Below are positions 16,564 to 25,739 of a stretch of DNA of 64,000 bases, in pieces. The notes under the pieces were generated by a model that was not told the DNA's origin, did not search any database, and saw only the letters and a program-made list of their open reading frames with translations. This DNA is from Ensifer sp. IC3342 (GTDB lineage Bacteria > Pseudomonadota > Alphaproteobacteria > Rhizobiales > Rhizobiaceae). Within the stretch, counting starts at the first letter, position 1. Each line of letters begins with the position of its first letter. The position numbers and the translations under genes are program-made. The stretch is taken from positions 1 to 64,000 of the forward strand of contig NZ_JADYVE010000003.1 in assembly GCF_020193655.1 (NCBI RefSeq), given 5' to 3'.

Positions 16564-16906
16564 CCTAGGACGGTCAGGCCGTTCTTGTTGCGATAGTTCG
16601 CCTCATGCCAGATTTCGGAGCAAGACGTTCGGCCTCTGCTTCGCCATCTGTGCCGAGCTTCTGCACCCAGACGAAGTAGCGAGCCTGGCTGACGGGTCCG
16701 GAGGCGGGTTTCGTGACGGGTGCGATGCATACGATCGATGGCGCCTTTGGCGCCTGATGGGACAAGGCGCCGGTGATCCCGGCGCCGAGTTTCGCGGGTT
16801 GACAGCTATCCGCCTCGCTTCCCGAAAAGCCGAACGTCGCGTAACGGCCCCCTCACTGTTCTCTCGAGTTCTTCTCGCGGCCAATGTTGGTCAAAGGAGA
16901 ACAAAA
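16564..16906. other. Intergenic leader of the recombinase pseudogene
   Basis: No gene is recognised. The last 40 bases (GCGGCCAATG and an AAGGAGAAC ribosome site) match the leader of the intact recombinase copy at 31,660. Confidence 0.5.
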
Positions 16907-17539
16907 ATGGGTGTTGCACAATATGATCCAAACGCACTGGGACGACCGGCTTGGAACGCGGGCCGAAAGGTCGGCGTCAAGAGGCCCTAAAAGCAGCGCC
17001 AGATTTGGGCGATCCGCTTCTTCCTCGATCGGGAAAGACGCATGAGAGATCGCGCGCTGTTTGATCTCGCAATCGACATTAAGCTCCGAGGCTGCGATCT
17101 TGTTAAGATAAAAATCGGAACCCTCGTCACAGGTCAAGAAATTCGAAGCCGCGCCATGGTCGTCCAGCAAAAGACCGGTCGTCCCGTACAGTTCGAGATC
17201 ACGGCCGAAGTCAGGGCAAGCCTGCTTGCATGGCTTGAACGGAGAGGCGGAACAATTGACGACTACGCCTTTCCCAGTCGAGTTGATCATGCCGATCATC
17301 TCAGCACTCGCCAGTATGCCCGATTGGTCGATGAGTGGGTGACTGCAATTGGGCTAAGACGCGAAGACTACGGCACACACTCGCTTCGACGCACGAAGGC
17401 CGCGATGATCTACAAAGCGACGGGCAATGTTCGTGCAATCCAGATCCTGCTCGGACATACCAAGATCGAGAACACAGTCAGGTACCTTGGTGTGGACATC
17501 GAGGATGCGCTGGAACTAGCGGAGCATACAGAGATTTGA
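16907..17539 (+). pseudogene. Small tyrosine recombinase, copy 1, one in-frame stop
   Basis: The frame from ATG 16,907 matches the intact copy at 31,660 along nearly all its length, but codon 28 is TAA (16,988-16,990) where the intact copy has CTG (Leu). Everything after it is open, with the catalytic series intact: Arg in KLRGCDL, Lys in QQKTGRP, HSLRR, LGHTK and Tyr in VRYLGVD. A re-start at ATG 17,042 would lack the N-terminal 45 residues but keep all catalytic residues, so partial activity cannot be excluded. A hairpin follows the stop codon and is shared with copy 3. Confidence 0.85.
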
Positions 17540-17543
17540 CCGA

Positions 17544-17573
17544 GTGCGGCCCCGCACCCCCGCGGGGCCGCAC
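17544..17573 (+). terminator. Hairpin following recombinase copy 1
   Basis: GTGCGGCCCCGC and GCGGGGCCGCAC form a perfect 12-bp stem with a 6-nt loop, directly after the recombinase stop. A decayed version follows copy 3 (28,793-28,818), so the hairpin travels with the gene. There is no T run; it may be a terminator or a recombination-related structure. Confidence 0.5.
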
Positions 17574-17887
17574 CTATTGGGAGAATGTTTCCGTTTTAGC
17601 AGTTCGATCGAGCGGCTATGCGCCCTCATGCAGGTCGACCACAGCAGCCAGTTAAGTGCTAGAAGCGGTCGGTCTCCCATGCGAATGATCACGCCCGGAA
17701 CCCGCCAATCGGAAACCTCGGCTCGCCTTCGGGGATGAGCGTTTCGGCCAACAGCGGGCGTGATAGGGACGGCCTCAAGCTGTTACCGCGAATGTTCTTG
17801 CTCCAAACTTTTGATGGTCAGGTTATATCTGCCATCAAGCGGATTTTGCCGCTACAGGTCATGAGGCATGTACGCGGAGGTTGGTAT
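17574..17887. other. Intergenic, upstream of tctD
   Basis: Its first part continues the recombinase flank shared with copy 3 (AATGTTTCCG). The rest should contain the tct promoter, but I see no convincing -35/-10 pair. A GCGGAGG ribosome site at 17,874-17,880 serves tctD. Confidence 0.45.
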
Positions 17888-18559
17888 TTGAAACTATTGC
17901 TGGTCGAAGACGATACAGAGCTTGCGCAGTGGCTGATCAAGGCGCTGAAGCAACGCTACGAGTTCATGATCGATTGGGCCGATGACGGAACGGCTGCCGA
18001 CCAGCGACTCCGGCAGGAGGAGTTCGATGCCGTCATCCTGGACCTGGGGCTGCCGAGGATGGACGGACGTGCTGTCCTCGCCGCAATGCGTGCTCGAGGG
18101 GACACCACACCCGCTCTCATTCTGACCGCTCGAGACACGTTGACCGAACGTATCGGAACGCTACATGAAGGCGCGGACGATTTCTTGGCCAAGCCGTTCG
18201 CGATCGAGGAGCTGGAGGCTCGGCTGGTGGCGCTGGTGCGCCGCGCCCATGGCCGCAACACGGGCACCTTCTCCTGCGGCGACCTGACCTACTACTCGGC
18301 CGAGCAGCGGTTCACCCTGCGCGGCGACCCGCTCGACCTTACGCCCCGCGAGCATTCGCTGCTGCGCATCCTCATACAGCATGCGGGAGAGCCTATGTCG
18401 AAGCAGAAGATCATCGACAGGATGTTCTCCTACGATGCCGATATCCAACTCGAGGCGATCGAGGTCATCGCCCATCGCCTGAGGAAGAAGCTTTCTCACT
18501 CGGTCCAGATCAGGACATTGCGCGGGCTGGGATATGTGCTTGAGGCAGGTGCGGCATGA
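17888..18559 (+). CDS. tctD: TctD response regulator
   Basis: 223 residues from TTG 17,888. This start is preferred because GCGGAGG lies seven bases ahead and the receiver fold begins at once (MKLLLVEDDTE); longer starts add a non-homologous tail. The phospho-acceptor is Asp52 (ILDLGLPRMDG), with conserved Thr80 and Lys102 (FLAKPFA). An OmpR-type winged helix fills the C-terminal half (HSLLRILIQHAG, RLRKKL, RTLRGLGYVLE). The gene overlaps tctE by 4 bp and should activate the tctCBA transporter genes in response to an external tricarboxylate. Confidence 0.9.
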   Translation: MKLLLVEDDTELAQWLIKALKQRYEFMIDWADDGTAADQRLRQEEFDAVILDLGLPRMDGRAVLAAMRARGDTTPALILTARDTLTERIGTLHEGADDFLAKPFAIEELEARLVALVRRAHGRNTGTFSCGDLTYYSAEQRFTLRGDPLDLTPREHSLLRILIQHAGEPMSKQKIIDRMFSYDADIQLEAIEVIAHRLRKKLSHSVQIRTLRGLGYVLEAGAA

Positions 18560-19980
18560 CCGGCATCGGAAGGCAAGCTAAGGCAGGACGTCGTTTGGCG
18601 GTCACCCTTGGCCTTTGGATTGTTCCGGCTATCATCATGGCCATGGCGTCCACGCTCTGGTTCAGCGCGACAACAGTCCAGGAGATGGCCGACAGCGCCT
18701 ACGATCGATCGCTTGCCGGAGCGGTCAGGGCGATCGATGCGAACATCTCCACCGAGAGCGGCGGCGTCGGGGTGGAACTTCCTTACAATCTCTTCGAGTT
18801 CTTCCAACTGACGGCACAGGGAAAGGTATATTTCAACATCTCGACGAGCGACGGCCTCGTCCAGATCGGAGATGTCCTCCTGCCAGAGACGCCGAACCTC
18901 ATTCCAGGTGAGCTTCGCTTCCATGACGGCAACTACTTCGGCGAGGTCATCCGTGTCGGAGCACTCAGGAGACCGCTCGATCCTGCCAAGCCCGGCGGAA
19001 CACAGATCACCATCCAGGTTGCCGAGACCAAGCTGTCGCGAGCCACGTTCCAGAACGAGTTGATCATTCGAGCGATCCTGCGCGACGTCCTTGTGGTGGC
19101 GGTTCTGGGTGCGCTCATCGGCATTGGTGTCTATATGGCGCTCAAGCCACTCAACAGGCTGCGTCAGGCCATCGACGCTCGCGAGCCGGACGATCTGAAG
19201 CCGCTTGAAGTCGCCGATCTACCCAAGGAGGTTCGGCCAGCCGTAGAGGCGATGAACCGCCTGATGGAGAGGAATGTCGAGCAGGCGGAACAGCAGCGGC
19301 GCTTCCTGGATGATGCCTCGCACCAGCTCAGGACTCCTATGACTATCCTGCGCACCCAGATCGATTACGCGCTGCACCAGACGAGCCTCGACGAAGTTCG
19401 CAATGCCCTGACGTCGTCGAAGGACGTACTTGACCGCTCGATCCGCACGACGAACCAGCTTTTGGCGCTCGCGAAGGCTCGAACCTCTCAAGGCACGGAA
19501 ACCTACCCTCAAGGCTCGATAGACGTCACTGAGACGGTAGCCGAGACCATCAGGATGCTTTGGCCTCGTATCCGCAGCCGCCGGATGGATTGCGTGGTCG
19601 ACGCTCCCGAGGTGGGTCTGACCGTCCGCGCTAATGAAGGACTCCTCCAGGAAGCTATGATGAACATCCTCGACAATGCGATCAAATATTCCCCCGTGGG
19701 AAGCCTGGTGACGGTATCGCTTCGACAGGACGACGCAATGGCCGTAGTGGAGGTCATGGACGAAGGTCCGGGCATGGCGGAAGACGAATTGCCCCATGCT
19801 GGGACGCGCTTCCGCAGCGGGCGCCGTGCGGCAAGTGGCAGCGGTCTAGGGCTAGCCATTGCCTTGACTGTCGCGCGCGCCAGCGGAGGCTCCATGGAGG
19901 TTCGGAACAGGACGGACCGAAGTGGTCTCGTGGTCTCCCTTCGCCTTCCCATGGAGATTGAAAGCCAGTTGAAAGCTTGA
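18556..19980 (+). CDS. tctE: TctE sensor histidine kinase
   Basis: 474 residues. A membrane helix at about 15-38, a periplasmic sensor domain (about 40-175) and a second helix (about 177-197) are followed by the kinase core. The phospho-accepting His256 sits in DDASHQLRTPM. The ATP-binding motifs are NILDNAIKYS (N box), DEGPGM (G1) and GSGLGLAIA (G2). The layout matches TctE/2CSK_N-type kinases, which sense citrate-like compounds outside the membrane. It overlaps tctD by 4 bp, and tctC follows 62 bp later, so the sensor and transporter genes form one transcription unit. Confidence 0.9.
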   Translation: MTGIGRQAKAGRRLAVTLGLWIVPAIIMAMASTLWFSATTVQEMADSAYDRSLAGAVRAIDANISTESGGVGVELPYNLFEFFQLTAQGKVYFNISTSDGLVQIGDVLLPETPNLIPGELRFHDGNYFGEVIRVGALRRPLDPAKPGGTQITIQVAETKLSRATFQNELIIRAILRDVLVVAVLGALIGIGVYMALKPLNRLRQAIDAREPDDLKPLEVADLPKEVRPAVEAMNRLMERNVEQAEQQRRFLDDASHQLRTPMTILRTQIDYALHQTSLDEVRNALTSSKDVLDRSIRTTNQLLALAKARTSQGTETYPQGSIDVTETVAETIRMLWPRIRSRRMDCVVDAPEVGLTVRANEGLLQEAMMNILDNAIKYSPVGSLVTVSLRQDDAMAVVEVMDEGPGMAEDELPHAGTRFRSGRRAASGSGLGLAIALTVARASGGSMEVRNRTDRSGLVVSLRLPMEIESQLKA

Positions 19981-20042
19981 ACGGGATATATGGCGTGCTT
20001 CGCAGATAGGAGGTCTGCGTCCGTCATCTGGAGGAGACATCA

Positions 20043-21038
20043 ATGACATTCGTATTCCGCGCCGCCCTTGGCGCTGCCCTTTCCGTTTCCGGGGTTTCCA
20101 TGGCTCCGACCATCACTCATGCCGAGCCCAAGAATCCGGAATGCATCGCTCCTGCCCAGCCCGGCGGCGGCTTCGACATCACCTGCAAACTCGCGCAGGC
20201 GACGCTCCAGCAGTCCGGGGCGTTGAAGTCCCCCATGCGCGTCTCGTATATGCCGGGCGGTATTGGGGCTGTCGCCTATAATGCCATCGTCGGTCAGCGT
20301 CGAGCCGAGCCGGATGTCATCGTGGCTTTCTCCGCCGGATCGCTTCTCAACCTCGCGCAGGGCAAGTTCGGCGCTTATTCCGAAAAGGACGTCCGCTGGC
20401 TTGCCAGTGTCGGCACCGACTACGGCGCCGTCGTCGTGCAGGACAGCAGCGAGTACAAGTCTTTGGCGGACCTGATGGCGGCGATCAAGAATGACCCGAC
20501 GTCCGTCATCATCGGGGCTGGAGGCACGATCGGCAGCCAGGATTGGATGAAGGCAGCGATGGCAGCTCGCGCAGCAGGCATAGACTACAAAGCGATGCGC
20601 TTCGTAGCCTTCGAGGGCGGCGGAGACTGCGTGACCGCTCTTCAGGGCGGGCATGTCCATGTCTGCATGAACGACGTCGGCGACAGCCAGGCGGCGATCG
20701 ATGGCGGCGCTCCCCTCAGGCTTCTCGCAATCTTCTCCGAGCAGCGCCTTCCCGGCAAGCTCTCTGAAGTGCCTACGGCCGTCGAACAGGGCTTCGACAT
20801 CAAGTGGCCGATCGTGCGCGGCTTCTATGTCGGTCCGGAGGTCAGCGACGCGGACTACAAGTGGTGGGCAGACGCCTTCACCAAGACCATGCAGTCTCCT
20901 GGTTATGCTGCCGAGCTTCAGAAGCGGAACCTCTTCCCTCTCCCGATGACGGGCGAGGAAACGAAGACGTTCGTCGAGAAGCAGATAGCCTCCTACAAGA
21001 AACTTGCCACCGATTTCGGTCTGGCGACGACCAAATAA
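20043..21038 (+). CDS. tctC: TctC periplasmic substrate-binding protein of a TTT transporter
   Basis: 331 residues with a Sec signal peptide (about 1-28, ending THAEP). The mature protein has the Bug/TctC hallmarks: AQPGGGFDITCKL near the N-terminus and MPGGIGAVAYN at about 78-88. Two Cys (in PECIAPAQ and ITCKL) follow the signal. GGAGGAGA precedes the ATG. It binds the carboxylate in the periplasm and delivers it to TctAB. Confidence 0.9.
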   Translation: MTFVFRAALGAALSVSGVSMAPTITHAEPKNPECIAPAQPGGGFDITCKLAQATLQQSGALKSPMRVSYMPGGIGAVAYNAIVGQRRAEPDVIVAFSAGSLLNLAQGKFGAYSEKDVRWLASVGTDYGAVVVQDSSEYKSLADLMAAIKNDPTSVIIGAGGTIGSQDWMKAAMAARAAGIDYKAMRFVAFEGGGDCVTALQGGHVHVCMNDVGDSQAAIDGGAPLRLLAIFSEQRLPGKLSEVPTAVEQGFDIKWPIVRGFYVGPEVSDADYKWWADAFTKTMQSPGYAAELQKRNLFPLPMTGEETKTFVEKQIASYKKLATDFGLATTK

Positions 21039-21048
21039 GGCTTGCACC

Positions 21049-21486
21049 ATGACCACCGACCGCCTCCTGGGAGCGACCGCAATTGCGGTCGCAGCGATCA
21101 TGTTCGTCTTCGCGTACGGGCTTCAGGCTCCCTTTGCCTACGAACCTGTGGGGCCCCGCGCCTTTCCCCTAATAGCTGCGGGCATGATCGCGCTCTGCGG
21201 CGTCATCCTGGTTTTGAAGCCGGGAGAACCCTCCGCCGAACCGGCAGGTCCCATCGGAGCGCTCGCTGCTCTGTCTGGCGGCCTCGTCGGATACGCGCTT
21301 CTCTTCCAGCCGCTTGGCTTCGTGATCGCGACCACGATCTTCATGATCCCGATCGCTATGATCTTCGGAGCAAAGTGGTGGCAGGGCGCGATGACGGGCG
21401 TTGTGCTGGCAGTCTCGTCATATCTGCTCTTCGACCGCATGCTGGAGGTCGTCCTTCCCATCGGTCCATTCGGAGGCATTATCTGA
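21049..21486 (+). CDS. tctB: TctB small membrane subunit of a TTT transporter
   Basis: 145 residues with four hydrophobic segments and the family-typical GPRAFPLIAAGMIALCG segment near residue 37. It is the poorly conserved small subunit that partners TctA in the inner membrane. ATG 21,049 lies ten bases after the tctC stop. The stop overlaps the tctA start (TGATG). Confidence 0.88.
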   Translation: MTTDRLLGATAIAVAAIMFVFAYGLQAPFAYEPVGPRAFPLIAAGMIALCGVILVLKPGEPSAEPAGPIGALAALSGGLVGYALLFQPLGFVIATTIFMIPIAMIFGAKWWQGAMTGVVLAVSSYLLFDRMLEVVLPIGPFGGII

Positions 21487-23015
21487 TGGATACCCTCAAC
21501 TACCTCATGCATGGCTTCGGCGTTGCGCTTGCGCCCATCAACCTGCTTCTGGCCACTCTCGGTGCCGTTGTCGGCACCATGGTCGGTGTTCTTCCGGGGC
21601 TTGGGCCGATCAATGCCGTCGCCATGCTTGTCCCCGTCGTGTTCGCGCTTGGCCTACCTCCGGAAGCCTCGCTGATCCTGATGGCAGCGATCTACATCGG
21701 CTCCGAATATGGCGGCCGGATCAGCGCCATCCTGCTGAACGTGCCCGGCGAAGCGTCGGCCGTGATGACCGCCCTGGAAGGGTATCCACTCGCACGTCAG
21801 GGGCAAGCCGGTATCGCCTTGTCTCTTTCCGCCTGGACCTCCTTTGCCGGCTCGGCCATCGCGACCCTGGGCATCGTCCTTGCCGCTCCGGTCCTTGCTC
21901 AGTGGGCGCTCGCCTTTGGGCCGGTCGAATATGTGGCCCTCATGGTCTTCGCCTTTGCCTGCTTGACAGGCCTTCTCACGGATCAACCCGTGAAGGCGAT
22001 GCTTGCGATCGGGTTAGGTCTTGCAGTCTCTACGATCGGCATCGATGCCAACTCCGGCGTCTATCGCTACACGTTCGGCTCGCCAAACCTGGTCGATGGC
22101 GTCCAGTTCGCCACCGTCGTGATCGGCCTCTTTGCGATCAGCGAATTGCTGATCATGCTCGACACGATGCATGGTGGGGCGGCTGTTCGTATCGAGCAGC
22201 TCGGCCGCTCGCTCTTCAACCGTGTGGAGATGCGCTTCACCAACATGGCCACCCTGCGGGGATCGCTGATCGGGTTCTTTGTGGGCATCCTTCCGGGAGC
22301 TGGAGGTACTGTGGCCTCCGCGCTTGCCTATACGACGGAAAAGCGTGTGGTCGAGAAGAACGATCCTGAGGGAAGCCGCTTCGGCCAGGGCGACATGCGC
22401 GGCCTTGCCTCGGTAGAGGCGGCCAACAACAGCGCTTCCAACTCGAACTTCATTCCCATGCTCACGCTTGGCATCCCGAGCTCCGGCACCACGGCAATCA
22501 TGCTCGGCGTCCTGACGCTCTACAACCTGACGCCCGGCCCGGCGCTCTTCCGCTCACAGCCAGATCTGGTCTGGGGTCTCATCGCCTCGCTCTTTATCGG
22601 CAACTTCATCCTTCTGGCGATTAACATTCCGCTGGTTGGTGTCTTCGCCAGGATGCTCTCCGTACCCGCCTGGGTTCTCGTGCCGTTTATCGTCGTCGTC
22701 AGCGCGATCGGCGTCTACTCAGGCAAGTCGACAACCTTCGATCTCCTGCTGATGGTTGGCCTCGGCGTGGGTGGATACCTCCTCCGCCGTCTCGGCGTGC
22801 CGATGGCACCACTCATTCTGGGCCTCGTGCTCGGAAAAATACTGGAGCAGAGCCTGCGGCGGGCCCTATCTCTCTCCGCTGGAGACGTCGCAATCCTCTG
22901 GTCTAGCCCGATCTCGATCGCGTTGTGGATCATGGCTGCCGCCGTTCTCCTTGTCCCGCTCCTTCTGCCGAGGTTCACGAGGTGGCGGCACAAGACAGCA
23001 CTCCAGGTGGATTGA
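21486..23015 (+). CDS. tctA: TctA large membrane subunit of a TTT transporter
   Basis: 509 residues, about 12 membrane segments. Conserved motifs are GVLPGLGPINAVAMLVP (about 38-54) with the inverted-repeat partner VGILPGAGGTVASALAY (about 269-285), YIGSEYGGRISAILLN, and TLGIPSSGTTAIMLG. These repeated GxxPGxG loops form the substrate path. Length and motifs are complete. Transport is driven by proton or sodium gradients with TctC as binding protein. The next gene starts 6 bp after the stop. Confidence 0.93.
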   Translation: MDTLNYLMHGFGVALAPINLLLATLGAVVGTMVGVLPGLGPINAVAMLVPVVFALGLPPEASLILMAAIYIGSEYGGRISAILLNVPGEASAVMTALEGYPLARQGQAGIALSLSAWTSFAGSAIATLGIVLAAPVLAQWALAFGPVEYVALMVFAFACLTGLLTDQPVKAMLAIGLGLAVSTIGIDANSGVYRYTFGSPNLVDGVQFATVVIGLFAISELLIMLDTMHGGAAVRIEQLGRSLFNRVEMRFTNMATLRGSLIGFFVGILPGAGGTVASALAYTTEKRVVEKNDPEGSRFGQGDMRGLASVEAANNSASNSNFIPMLTLGIPSSGTTAIMLGVLTLYNLTPGPALFRSQPDLVWGLIASLFIGNFILLAINIPLVGVFARMLSVPAWVLVPFIVVVSAIGVYSGKSTTFDLLLMVGLGVGGYLLRRLGVPMAPLILGLVLGKILEQSLRRALSLSAGDVAILWSSPISIALWIMAAAVLLVPLLLPRFTRWRHKTALQVD

Positions 23016-23020
23016 TCACA

Positions 23021-23956
23021 ATGAACTATCTCGTTTCGAGTAAGCAGGACGATATTTCGGCAGGCGAGAGGCTGCACATGCTTCTGCGCGGGCCTGACAT
23101 CGTGAGGATGCCGGGCGCGCACAACGGCCTTGCGGCTCTCCAGGCGAAGGCAGCAGGCTTTAAGGCGCTGTACCTGTCCGGCGCAGCGATGAGCGCCTCC
23201 ATGGGGCTGCCCGACCTGGGCATCCTGACGTTGGACGACGTCCTGTTCTTCACCCGTCAGATCGTGCGCGCCTCGGGACTTCCATTACTGGTGGATGGAG
23301 ACACAGGCTTCGGCGAAGTCCTGAATGTCATGAATACGGTGCAGCGTCTTGAGGAAGTCGGTGCGGCTGCCATCCAGATCGAGGATCAGGTGCTGCCGAA
23401 GAAGTGCGGTCACCTGAATGACAAGAAACTGGCAACGTCCGAAGACATGGCCGCCAAGGTTGCTGCGGCAGCACGGGCCCGACGTTCGCTGGTAATAGTC
23501 GCACGGACTGATGCCGTCGCAGATGAAGGAATGGAGCGGGCGATTGACCGCGCCCGCCTCTACGTGAAAGCCGGAGCCGATGCGATTTTCCCGGAGGCAT
23601 TGACGACCGAAGCCATGTTCGCTGAGTTCGCAGCCGCCATGGGCGAAGTCCCTCTTCTGGCGAACATGACGGAGTTCGGCCGTTCTCCTCCCATGACAGC
23701 CAACGCGCTGCAGTCGCTCGGCTATCGAATCGTCATCTGGCCACTGTCGTCGCTCCGCGTCGCCAACCGGGCGCAGCAGGAAGTCTACGCCCAGCTCGCA
23801 CGCCACGGTGCCGTAACGGATGCGATCGGGAGGATGCAGACGCGCGCCGAACTTTACGATCTGATCGATCTTGCAGGTTATGAAGCCCTTGATGCCACCA
23901 TCATCGCGAGCAGCCTGCCGCAAACGAAGTCGAGTCTCTACGGAGACAGCAAATGA
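23021..23956 (+). CDS. Isocitrate lyase/PEP mutase family enzyme, methylisocitrate lyase-like
   Basis: 311 residues. The barrel motifs of the PrpB/ICL group are present: MPGAHNGLAALQAK, LYLSGAAMSASMG, DGDTGFG (metal-binding Asp), IEDQVLPKKCGHL with the catalytic KKCGH, and VARTDA. The KKCGH loop marks lyases that cleave (2-methyl)isocitrate, unlike oxaloacetate decarboxylases or PEP mutases of the same family. Lying directly behind tctCBA, it implies that the imported tricarboxylate is cleaved to succinate and pyruvate. It could also cleave dimethylmalate or another 2-hydroxy-diacid. The downstream gene is truncated. Confidence 0.85.
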   Translation: MNYLVSSKQDDISAGERLHMLLRGPDIVRMPGAHNGLAALQAKAAGFKALYLSGAAMSASMGLPDLGILTLDDVLFFTRQIVRASGLPLLVDGDTGFGEVLNVMNTVQRLEEVGAAAIQIEDQVLPKKCGHLNDKKLATSEDMAAKVAAAARARRSLVIVARTDAVADEGMERAIDRARLYVKAGADAIFPEALTTEAMFAEFAAAMGEVPLLANMTEFGRSPPMTANALQSLGYRIVIWPLSSLRVANRAQQEVYAQLARHGAVTDAIGRMQTRAELYDLIDLAGYEALDATIIASSLPQTKSSLYGDSK

Positions 23957-24045
23957 ATGGTATCAAGACCAGCGATCGCGAGATGATCCATGAATTGGTC
24001 GTCGGATCTTTGTTGCCTTCGACACGCGAGACTCGTTCCTGCTGA
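23953..24045 (+). pseudogene. 5' stub of a gene coupled to the lyase gene
   Basis: An ATG at 23,953 overlaps the stop of the lyase gene (ATGA) and opens only 30 codons, ending TRETRSC. Translational coupling of this kind suggests the start of a real operon gene whose body has been lost: the sequence after about 24,010 resembles nothing. A dehydratase or synthase acting on the same tricarboxylate would fit, but the stub is too short to identify. Confidence 0.35.
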
Positions 24046-24585
24046 CATCCACGCTGGCTCCCAGTAGTTTTCGTTGACTACGCGTCCTCAGGCCGAGAAC
24101 TGCCCGTGGTCATACCGATTTCGTGGCAAGGCGCAAAGGGGCGGCCGATACTTAGACGAAACACCACAGCTTCTCAAACCTGCCCCCAAATGAGCCGATT
24201 TCCGGCTTCCGCACGGACGCCTCGGATGTCAGCCTTTTGCGTTGGCAGTTTATCAGCAGACGGTCTGGAGGCGGCCCCAGTGGCCGCCAGCAGCTCACGG
24301 CGGAGATCATTTCCGCTTAGCGCCCGCATGTCGGCCATTGAGGTGATCTTTGCTGTTGCCCGATAGCAGACGTTGCTGGCGACCACCCTGGACATCATAG
24401 TTGCGCCATTTCCGGGCCTACGCACACCATGTCGACAAGGTCACGTCTCGGCCTAATATCCGTCATTAAGCCTGCCTTGCTGACGACGGACTTTGATGTT
24501 TGAGCGCTGACCCAGAACCAATCGATCGCCGCTTTCTCTAAGCAGGCCCGAGGTGTAATCTATTTAGCCTTTCGGGGGCGCAGCC
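24046..24585. other. No gene recognised; probable deletion scar
   Basis: Short frames on both strands lack domain features. The stretch begins where the tct operon breaks off and ends at the ankyrin gene. I see no transposase or terminal inverted repeats. Confidence 0.5.
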
Positions 24586-25173
24586 ATGTTTCGAATCCTG
24601 TTTGTGGTGGCTGTCTTACTCGCGTCGGCGAGTGTCGTCGCGGGTGAGTCCTTGTTTGACGCCGTGAAGGCCGGCGACACGGCCAGCGTCGAGCGCCTGC
24701 TGGCGAGCGGAGCCGAGGTCGACAGCCGTGATCGCGACCAAGCCACGCCGCTGATCGCTGCGTCGTTGAGCGATCACCCGGCGGTCGCGGAGCTGCTGCT
24801 CAGCAAAGGCGCCGACGTGATGGCGCGCAACGCCGGGGGCTTCACGCCGCTCCATGCGGCGGCGTATTCGGGCAGCGTGCGGATCGCAGAACTGCTGTTG
24901 GGCAAGGGCGCTGTTCTCGAAGATGCTGCCAACAAGGCGGGCGTGACACCGCTGATGGTCGCCGTAGAAGAGAACCGCGTCGCCATGCTTGAGCTGCTGA
25001 TCGCCCGCGGCGCCGATGTCAACCGGCCGGAGAGTCTTCACAGGTACACGCCGGTGACGCGCGCCGGCTTCAAGGGTCATAGAGACATTATACGGGTGCT
25101 CAAGCGCCACGGCGCGGCCTGCCCGCCTGCCGAGGTGATAGGCGCCTCGTTGTGCATCGAGATGAGTGACTGA
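24586..25173 (+). CDS. Secreted ankyrin-repeat protein
   Basis: 195 residues: a signal peptide (about 1-19, cleavage after VVAG), then four ankyrin repeats (starts near 21, 53, 86 and 120) with the usual TPL-AA and GADV/GAxV consensus, and a Cys-containing tail (AACPPAEVIGASLCIEMSD). The two tail Cys could form a disulfide in the periplasm. It is 14 bp ahead of the YHS-domain gene, so both are probably cotranscribed and both are exported. The partner protein bound by the ankyrin face is unknown. Confidence 0.82.
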   Translation: MFRILFVVAVLLASASVVAGESLFDAVKAGDTASVERLLASGAEVDSRDRDQATPLIAASLSDHPAVAELLLSKGADVMARNAGGFTPLHAAAYSGSVRIAELLLGKGAVLEDAANKAGVTPLMVAVEENRVAMLELLIARGADVNRPESLHRYTPVTRAGFKGHRDIIRVLKRHGAACPPAEVIGASLCIEMSD

Positions 25174-25187
25174 ACGGAGGACGGAGT

Positions 25188-25700
25188 ATGTGCGAAGCAC
25201 TCCAAAAGTACGGCGCGACCCCGACTCGAGGATCAGCATTTGTAGCGACATTCTCGATCGCCTTGATGGTCAGTTGCGTTCCTGCCCTCGCCGCCGACCA
25301 GGTCAATACCGGCTATTTCGGCGGTGTCGCGATCATGGGCTACGATCCGGTTGCCTACTTCACCGAAGGCCGGGCGATGAAGGGCTCCGAGGAGTTCTCC
25401 TACGACTGGCTGGGGACGCCGTGGCACTTCGCCAGCAGCAGGCACCGTGAGCTCTTCATCGATGAACCCACCAAGTATGCGCCACAATACGGGGGCTACT
25501 GCACCGGGGAAGTGGCCTTCAATGGTGCCACGATCAATATCGATCCGGAAGCGTGGGCGATCATCGACGGTAAGCTGTACCTGGCTTACAGCAAGGAATT
25601 CATGGCCGAGTTCAAGGCCCGCCCGAGCGACCTCTTGGCAAAGGCCGAGGCGAATTGGCCCGCCGTCGAGACCCAGCTAGAGCAGGACGGATTCCGGTGA
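25188..25700 (+). CDS. Exported YHS domain-containing protein
   Basis: 170 residues with a signal peptide ending PALAAD at about 36. The YHS core is GYDPVAYFTEGRAMKGSEEF, WHFASSRHRELF, KYAPQYGGYC (about 55-108), and the tail DPEAWAIIDGKLYLAYSK is conserved in this group. YHS domains are found in metal-handling proteins. The ATG is preceded by GGAGGACGGAG. It ends 40 bp from the convergent adenylate cyclase gene. Function is unproven; heme or copper handling in the periplasm is possible. Confidence 0.85.
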   Translation: MCEALQKYGATPTRGSAFVATFSIALMVSCVPALAADQVNTGYFGGVAIMGYDPVAYFTEGRAMKGSEEFSYDWLGTPWHFASSRHRELFIDEPTKYAPQYGGYCTGEVAFNGATINIDPEAWAIIDGKLYLAYSKEFMAEFKARPSDLLAKAEANWPAVETQLEQDGFR

Positions 25701-25739
25701 TGCGCAGATCGAGGTGCCACGTCGAGACAGGCAGCGGAC

